The notes beneath the pieces were generated by a model. That model made no database searches. It was not told the DNA's origin and worked only from the letters and a program-made list of their open reading frames with translations. The translations under genes and the position numbers were made by a program. A stretch of DNA of 8,825 bases from an uncultured bacterium (GTDB taxonomy: Bacteria; Chloroflexota; Anaerolineae; JACIWP01): NCBI GenBank assembly GCA_903872005.1, contig CAIQJD010000530.1, forward strand, positions 1-8,825, in the 5' to 3' direction. Positions 5,025-8,825 of this stretch are shown piece after piece. Each line of letters opens with the position of its first letter. Positions within the stretch are counted from its first letter, which is position 1.

Positions 5025-7754
5025 TCACGAGGTCTTCCCCCGCCGGCGCAGCCACTTTTCCCCTTCCACGATCAGATATGTCAGCGCGCTCAGGGCCAGC
5101 AACCGCGCCCAATCGCCCCACCCAATTGGGGCGGTCAGGAAGATGGAATGCATGAAGGGCGCATACGTGAAGAGCATCTGCAAGGCGACCATCGCGCTGA
5201 CACCGATCACGACCCAGCGATTGGAGAAGAATCCGATCCGGAAAGCCGAGTCTCGCAGCGATCGGCTGTTGAACAGATAGAGGACTTCAATCATTACGAT
5301 AGCGTTGACCGCCACGGTGCGGGCCTGGGCCGGCGCGCTCCCTGATGACAGGGCCAGTTCGTACAGCCCAAAGGCTCCCAGCAGAATACAAGCGCCCACC
5401 AGCGCGATACGTCCCAGCAACTCGCCGGTCAAGATGGGCGCATTGGGGGCCCGCGGCGGGCGTTTCATGATGCCTGGCTCTTTCTGCTCCAGGGCCAGGA
5501 CCATCCCCAGCACCGCCGATGTCACCGTATTGACCCACAGTATGTGCACAGGCAGGATGGGCAACGCCAGGCCGAGCGCGACAGCCACCAGCAGGATTAA
5601 TCCTTCGCCGACGTTAGTAGGCAAGACCCAAACGATGATTTTGCTCAGATTATCGAAGACGCCGCGCCCTTCTTCCACGGCTGCCTCGATGGTGGTGAAG
5701 TTGTCGTCAGTCAGCACCATGGCAGCCGCCTCTTTGGCGACTTCGGAGCCGGCGATTCCCATGGCGATGCCGATGTTGGCTTGCTTGAGCGCCGGCGCGT
5801 CATTCACGCCGTCGCCGGTCATGGCGACCACATGGCCGCGCGCTTGCAGCGCCTCCACCAGGCGCAGCTTCTGCTCTGGCGTGACTCGGGCGAAGACCGC
5901 CACGCGCTGGACTGCCTCGATCAACTCCGTGTCGCCATAGTCGGCCAATGTCCGGCCGGTCAGCACGCAATCGGTCGAAGGCGCACCGGCCGGACACGGT
6001 TCGGCCAGTCCAATCTGCTCGGCAATAGCTGCTGCGGTGAGGGCATGATCGCCAGTGATCATCTTGACCCGGATGCCGGCCTGCTGACAAACGCGAATGG
6101 CCGAGATTACCTCCTGACGCGGCGGATCAATGATGGCCTGTAGGCCGAGGAAAGTCAGATTGGTGGCCACATCGGCCGGCCCCAGCGTCGTCGCGCCGGC
6201 CGGCCGGCTGCCTTGCGCAAAGGCAAGGATGCGCATCCCCTGGGTGGCCAGGGCGTCCGCTTCGTTGTGGATGGCTGCCGCGTCCAGGGGAAGGATCTGC
6301 CCGTCGGCGGCCAACGCCGCGGTGCATTTCTCGAGGATGACCTCGACAGCGCCCTTCACGTAGATCAGCCGATCGCGTGGCGCGCCGGCCGACTCGTGCA
6401 GCGTCGCCATGTACTGGAGCTGCGAGTCGAAGGGAATCGCATCCAGGCGCGGCAACTGTGTCTTCAGCAATTGTTCCGACAAGCCGCCCTTGCGCGCCGC
6501 CACGATGAGCGCCGTCTCGGTGGGGTCGCCCTGGGCCAGCCAGCGCCCATCTTCTTGCCCTAGAGCGCTGTCATTGCATAGCAGCCCGGCGATCAGGCAC
6601 TCCCGCAAGGCAACGTCGCGTGCCAAATCCACCGGTGCGCCATCAGGTTCCAGAATTTGGCCGGCCGGGTCATAGCCGGACCCGCTAGTCGCATAGCGTC
6701 GGCCGCCGGCCACGATCTGCCGCGTCGTCATCTGATTTTGCGTCAGCGTGCCGGTCTTGTCAGAACAGATGACGGTGACGCTCCCCAGGGTCTCGACTGC
6801 TGGCAGCTTGCGGATGATGGCCCGACGTTGCGCCATGCGCGAGACGCCGATCGCCAGTGTGACGGTCAAGGCGGCTGGCAAACCTTCCGGGATCATGGCG
6901 ACGGTCATGGCAACCGCGGCGGTGAAAGTCTCCACCACCGCTTGTCCGCGCAACAGGCCGGCGATGAAAGTGATCGTCGCCAAGCCCAGCACTGCGTAGA
7001 GCACGAAATGGCTGAAATGGGCGATCTTGCGCGTGAGCGGCGTCTCCAGCTCGCGCGCGCCGGAAATCAGTTGCGAGATGCGCCCCATCTCAGTGTCGTC
7101 GCCGGTGGCTACGACGATGCCCGTGCCTTGTCCATAGGTGATCAAGGTTGAAGCGTAGGTCATGTTGCGCCGCTCGGCCAGCGGCGTAGCAGCCGGCAAC
7201 AGCGCTTCGGCGTCCTTCTCGACCGAGGCCGATTCGCCGGTCAGGGCGGCTTCGGCGATCTGCAGGTTGCGAGAGCGCAGCAGGCGGATGTCGGCCGGCA
7301 CCCTGTCGCCGGCTTGCAGGAGCACGATGTCTCCTGGTACGAGATCGGCGGCCGAGATGCGCGCCGTCTTGTCGGCGCGCAGTACTGTCGTCTCGGCTAC
7401 CATGGCCTGGGCAAGCGCCTGAATAGCTTTCTCCGCTTTGGATTCCTGGGCGTAGCCGATGATGGCATTGAACAGTACGACGACGAGGATGATCGCGGCG
7501 TCCACTGGGTCCTTGATCCATGCGGTGATGATACTGGCGACCAGCAGAATCAGGATCAGTGGGTTCTTGAATTGCCGTAAGAACTGCACAATAGGGCTGC
7601 GACCGCGTTTGGCCGTCAAGACATTCGGCCCAAAATGGCGCTGGCGATGTTGGATTTCAAAAAGATCCAGCCCATGCTGCGCGTTACTGGACAGGAGTTC
7701 AAGCGCCTCGCCGGCCGGCAAATGATGCCAGTGGTTAGCAATCAGCGTCTGCAT
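5025..7754 (-). CDS. P2-type cation-transporting P-type ATPase
   Basis: The ATG at 7754 is set by GGAGG (plus-strand CCTCC at 7763-7767) eight bases upstream. The 909 residues match the usual length of this family of ATP-driven cation pumps in the cell membrane. In order: Cation_ATPase_N region (8-60), M1/M2 (64-100), actuator domain with TGES (172-175), M3/M4 with PEGL (289-292), phosphorylation motif DKTGT at Asp332, nucleotide-binding domain with KGA (467-469), TGD (567-569), hinge TGDGVNDAP (646-654), then M5-M10 (about 705-897). Aligned by eye to the SERCA calcium sites, Glu290 (M4), Asn714 and Glu717 (M5), Asn742 and Thr745 (M6) and Glu823 (M8) are present. The M6 aspartate position is Ser746 (WVNTVTSAV). 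This resembles the bacterial Pma1-like branch more than classical calcium pumps, so the transported ion (calcium, sodium, potassium or another) is uncertain. No N-terminal metal-binding domain is seen. A small membrane protein gene follows. Confidence 0.95.
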   Translation of the reverse strand: MQTLIANHWHHLPAGEALELLSSNAQHGLDLFEIQHRQRHFGPNVLTAKRGRSPIVQFLRQFKNPLILILLVASIITAWIKDPVDAAIILVVVLFNAIIGYAQESKAEKAIQALAQAMVAETTVLRADKTARISAADLVPGDIVLLQAGDRVPADIRLLRSRNLQIAEAALTGESASVEKDAEALLPAATPLAERRNMTYASTLITYGQGTGIVVATGDDTEMGRISQLISGARELETPLTRKIAHFSHFVLYAVLGLATITFIAGLLRGQAVVETFTAAVAMTVAMIPEGLPAALTVTLAIGVSRMAQRRAIIRKLPAVETLGSVTVICSDKTGTLTQNQMTTRQIVAGGRRYATSGSGYDPAGQILEPDGAPVDLARDVALRECLIAGLLCNDSALGQEDGRWLAQGDPTETALIVAARKGGLSEQLLKTQLPRLDAIPFDSQLQYMATLHESAGAPRDRLIYVKGAVEVILEKCTAALAADGQILPLDAAAIHNEADALATQGMRILAFAQGSRPAGATTLGPADVATNLTFLGLQAIIDPPRQEVISAIRVCQQAGIRVKMITGDHALTAAAIAEQIGLAEPCPAGAPSTDCVLTGRTLADYGDTELIEAVQRVAVFARVTPEQKLRLVEALQARGHVVAMTGDGVNDAPALKQANIGIAMGIAGSEVAKEAAAMVLTDDNFTTIEAAVEEGRGVFDNLSKIIVWVLPTNVGEGLILLVAVALGLALPILPVHILWVNTVTSAVLGMVLALEQKEPGIMKRPPRAPNAPILTGELLGRIALVGACILLGAFGLYELALSSGSAPAQARTVAVNAIVMIEVLYLFNSRSLRDSAFRIGFFSNRWVVIGVSAMVALQMLFTYAPFMHSIFLTAPIGWGDWARLLALSALTYLIVEGEKWLRRRGKTS

Positions 7755-7799
7755 AGGTGCGTCCTCCCTCCCCCCTCTTGCCCCCGCTCATCATTCGAG

Positions 7800-7828
7800 A
7801 ATATAGCGATGCCGGTGCAGCTTGTCAA
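7800..7828 (-). promoter_or_regulatory. Consensus sigma-70-type promoter for the P-type ATPase gene
   Basis: On the minus strand TTGACA (plus coordinates 7823-7828) and TATATT (7800-7805) are separated by 17 bases, an almost perfect match to consensus. Transcription should begin near 7793, giving a leader of about 40 bases before the ATG at 7754. The leader is purine-rich with several GGAG-like words. No operator-like inverted repeat is visible. The -35 box lies 31 bases from the -35 box of the divergent pheS promoter, so the two units share a short control region. Confidence 0.8.
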
Positions 7829-7859
7829 ATTGGCCTGACTACGAGGCGAGCGACCCGAT

Positions 7860-7888
7860 TTGTCACTTCCCCCTGCCGGTGCTATAAT
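7860..7888 (+). promoter_or_regulatory. pheS: Near-consensus promoter for the pheS T-box leader
   Basis: TTGTCA (7860-7865) and a perfect TATAAT (7883-7888) are spaced by 17 bases. Transcription should start near 7895, just before the first T-box stem. Such a strong promoter is typical of T-box controlled genes, where control is at termination rather than at initiation. Confidence 0.85.
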
Positions 7889-7894
7889 AATCCC

Positions 7895-8200
7895 ACATTT
7901 TGATAGCCACAGGCTGTGACGGAGAGAAGTAGGCCGGCGGAAACCGCCAGGGAAGGGGGATCTATGACTGCAAGTCCCCCCCGATGGATGCCTGCCGAAG
8001 TTCGCTCCTGAGCCGACGGGGGAAAGGCCAGCCGGCCGAGTAGTCCGCTCCGGTCGCCCGCCGTTACCGGGCCGCTCGATAAGCTGGCGCACGCCGGCCG
8101 TCGAGGCTGAGAGGGCCGGCAGCGCGCCGGCCAGGCAGGGTGGTACCGCGGATCGCGGCTGCGCGTTCGTCCCTGGGACGCTGGCAGCCGCGTTTTCTAT
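7895..8200 (+). promoter_or_regulatory. T-box riboswitch leader (tRNA-Phe sensing) upstream of pheS
   Basis: The hallmark T-box sequence AGGGTGGTACCGCGG is at 8137-8151. In Stem I the base can form from GGCT (7912-7915) with AGCC (8011-8014) and GGAG (7921-7924) with CTCC (8005-8008), with TGA on both strands between them as in a kink-turn. Above it AGTA (7928-7931) faces GAA (7997-7999), the loop-E arrangement of a specifier loop. TTC, a Phe codon, follows at 8001-8003. GGCCGGC (7932-7938) and GCCTGCC (7990-7996) close the loop with one mismatch. CCGTTA at 8062-8067 and the hairpin GGCCGGC/GCCGGCC (8114-8120 with 8126-8132) fit the linker and Stem III. TGGT (8141-8144) can pair with an ACCA tRNA end. 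In the antiterminator AGGG (8137-8140) pairs with CCCT (8171-8174) and CCGCG (8146-8150) with CGCGG (8154-8158). Known T-box logic predicts that uncharged tRNA-Phe stabilises this form and permits pheS transcription. The distal part of Stem I is not resolved. Confidence 0.93.
8154..8196 (+). terminator. T-box regulated terminator hairpin
   Basis: CGCGGCTGC (8154-8162) pairs perfectly with GCAGCCGCG (8184-8192). Inside it CGTCCC (8168-8173) faces GGGACG (8175-8180). TTTT follows at 8193-8196 and then a weakly T-rich tail. The bases 8154-8158 and 8171-8173 are also needed for the antiterminator, so the two structures exclude each other as expected for a transcriptional T-box. Confidence 0.9.
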
Positions 8201-8212
8201 TTAGCGGAGCGC

Positions 8213-8246
8213 ACCCTCCCGCAGGTTTCCTGACCTGCGGGAGGGT
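8213..8246. repeat. Perfect 14-bp inverted repeat between the T-box terminator and pheS
   Basis: ACCCTCCCGCAGGT (8213-8226) and ACCTGCGGGAGGGT (8233-8246) are exact reverse complements around a six-base loop. It lies 16 bases after the terminator T-run and 12 bases before the AAGGAGG ribosome binding site of pheS. No T-run follows, so it is not an intrinsic terminator. It has the form of a short dispersed palindromic repeat, which would need other copies in the genome for proof, or of an mRNA-stabilising 5' hairpin. It does not cover the ribosome binding site. Confidence 0.7.
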
Positions 8247-8274
8247 CGGAACGTGACGAAGGAGGCGAAAGACG

Positions 8275-8825
8275 ATGGCGGTTGATTTGCAGGATGTGGA
8301 GCGACGCGCGCTGGAAGGGCTGGCTACGGCACAGAGCGCCGAGGCGCTGGAAGCCTGGCGGCTCGCCTATCTGGGCAAGAAGGGCGAGCTGACCCTGGCC
8401 GTGCGCGGCGTGGGCCAATTGCCGGCCGAAGCGCGGCCGGCCTATGGCAAGGTCGCCAATGAAGTCAAAGACCGGTTGGAAGCCGCCTTTGCGGCGCGCG
8501 AAGAGGCGCTCAAGCAAGCGGAGCTGGAACGGGCGCTGCGTAAAGCGCAACTGGACGTGACGCTCCCCGGCCGCCGGCCGGCGCTGGGCCGGCTGCACCC
8601 GGCCACGCAAACCCTGCGCGAGATGTACCGCGTCTTCGCTCGCATGGGCTTCCAGGTTTACCGCTCACGCGAAGTCGAGACGGATGAGTACAACTTCGAG
8701 CTGCTGAACATCCCGCCGCATCATCCGGCGCGCGATATGTGGGACACCTTCTACATCAACGAGCAGGTCGTCTTACGCACGCACACCTCGCCGGGGCAGA
8801 TGCACGCCATGCGCGCCTACTGCCC
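8275..8825 (+). CDS. pheS: Phenylalanyl-tRNA synthetase alpha subunit, N-terminal part (runs off the window)
   Basis: The ATG at 8275 follows AAGGAGG (8259-8265) with nine bases of spacing. The frame is open to the window end, giving 183 complete codons of a protein that is usually about 340 residues. The product ligates phenylalanine to tRNA-Phe in the cytoplasm as an alpha2-beta2 enzyme with PheT. Residues 1-85 form the N-terminal coiled-coil arm that contacts tRNA, with YLGKKGELT at 32-40. DVTLPGRRPALGRLHPATQ marks the start of the catalytic core, about residues 94-112. LNIPPHHPARDMWDTFY and LRTHTSPGQM, near the end of the fragment, are class II synthetase motif 2 region signatures specific to PheS. 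The T-box leader with a TTC specifier directly upstream independently supports the call. pheT would be expected downstream, beyond the window. No frameshift or missing residue is seen. Confidence 0.97.
   Translation, partial: MAVDLQDVERRALEGLATAQSAEALEAWRLAYLGKKGELTLAVRGVGQLPAEARPAYGKVANEVKDRLEAAFAAREEALKQAELERALRKAQLDVTLPGRRPALGRLHPATQTLREMYRVFARMGFQVYRSREVETDEYNFELLNIPPHHPARDMWDTFYINEQVVLRTHTSPGQMHAMRAYC

Noticed and set aside
4483..5280. Long plus-strand open frame across the convergent intergenic region
   Set aside because: It runs through two strong hairpins, the small minus-strand gene and the ATPase 3' end, has no ribosome binding site and has unnatural composition.
5025..7754. Calling the pump a magnesium (MgtA) or heavy-metal (P1B) ATPase
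   Set aside because: There is no CPx/SPC motif in M4 and no N-terminal metal-binding domain. PEGL in M4 and the M5/M6 pattern place it among P2-type pumps, but the ion cannot be fixed.
7964..8034. ATG in the pheS leader as a possible leader peptide start
   Set aside because: It falls in the apical loop of T-box Stem I with no good start context. T-box control does not need a leader peptide.
1..8825. Defence, phage, transposon or CRISPR content
   Set aside because: No spacer-repeat array, transposase, integrase, nuclease or toxin-antitoxin pair was found. The repeats present are single palindromes.

Overview
The window is GC-rich bacterial chromosome, very rich in GCCGGC/GGCCGG words. It most likely comes from a member of the Chloroflexota (Anaerolineae-like). 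That assignment is an inference. It rests on the composition, on a large exported multi-propeller protein ending in a YLPxV-type tail, and on a T-box leader in front of pheS. No phage, plasmid, transposase, CRISPR or defence genes were seen, and no tRNA or rRNA.

Layout, left to right. (1) Bases 1-452 are the 3' end of a polytopic membrane protein gene (+), closed at once by a clean intrinsic terminator (455-480). (2) Bases 514-594 hold a C-rich/G-rich palindromic element of dispersed-repeat type. (3) Bases 634-3993 encode a 1119-residue secreted protein (+). Its apparent order is signal peptide, TolB-like propeller, Ig/fibronectin-like domain, carboxypeptidase-regulatory-like domain, a jelly-roll domain split by a second propeller, an IPT/TIG domain and a short YLPWVGK tail. 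(4) Bases 4089-4634 hold a good sigma-70-type promoter, a leader hairpin and a 145-residue secreted single-domain protein (+). (5) Bases 4645-4721 hold two strong hairpins, the second a perfect 36-bp palindrome followed by TTTT. They separate these genes from a convergent minus-strand unit.

(6) The minus-strand unit runs from a consensus promoter (7800-7828) through a 909-residue P2-type cation-transporting P-type ATPase (7754-5025) and probably into a 62-residue single-span membrane protein (4989-4801). The ATPase has all its catalytic motifs but Ser in place of the usual M6 ion-binding Asp. (7) Divergent from it, a second near-consensus promoter (7860-7888) drives a roughly 300-nt T-box leader with a TTC (Phe) specifier, a T-box sequence and a terminator. 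Then come an extra 14-bp hairpin (8213-8246) and the start of pheS (8275 to the window end).

Functionally the window contains three unrelated modules: cell-surface/exported proteins, an ion pump with a possible small partner, and tRNA-controlled phenylalanyl-tRNA synthetase expression. I see no obvious novel multi-gene system. The most interesting items are the nested domain architecture of the large exported protein, its conserved-looking C-terminal tail, the small membrane protein behind the ATPase, the M6 substitution in the pump, and the extra hairpin between the T-box terminator and pheS.
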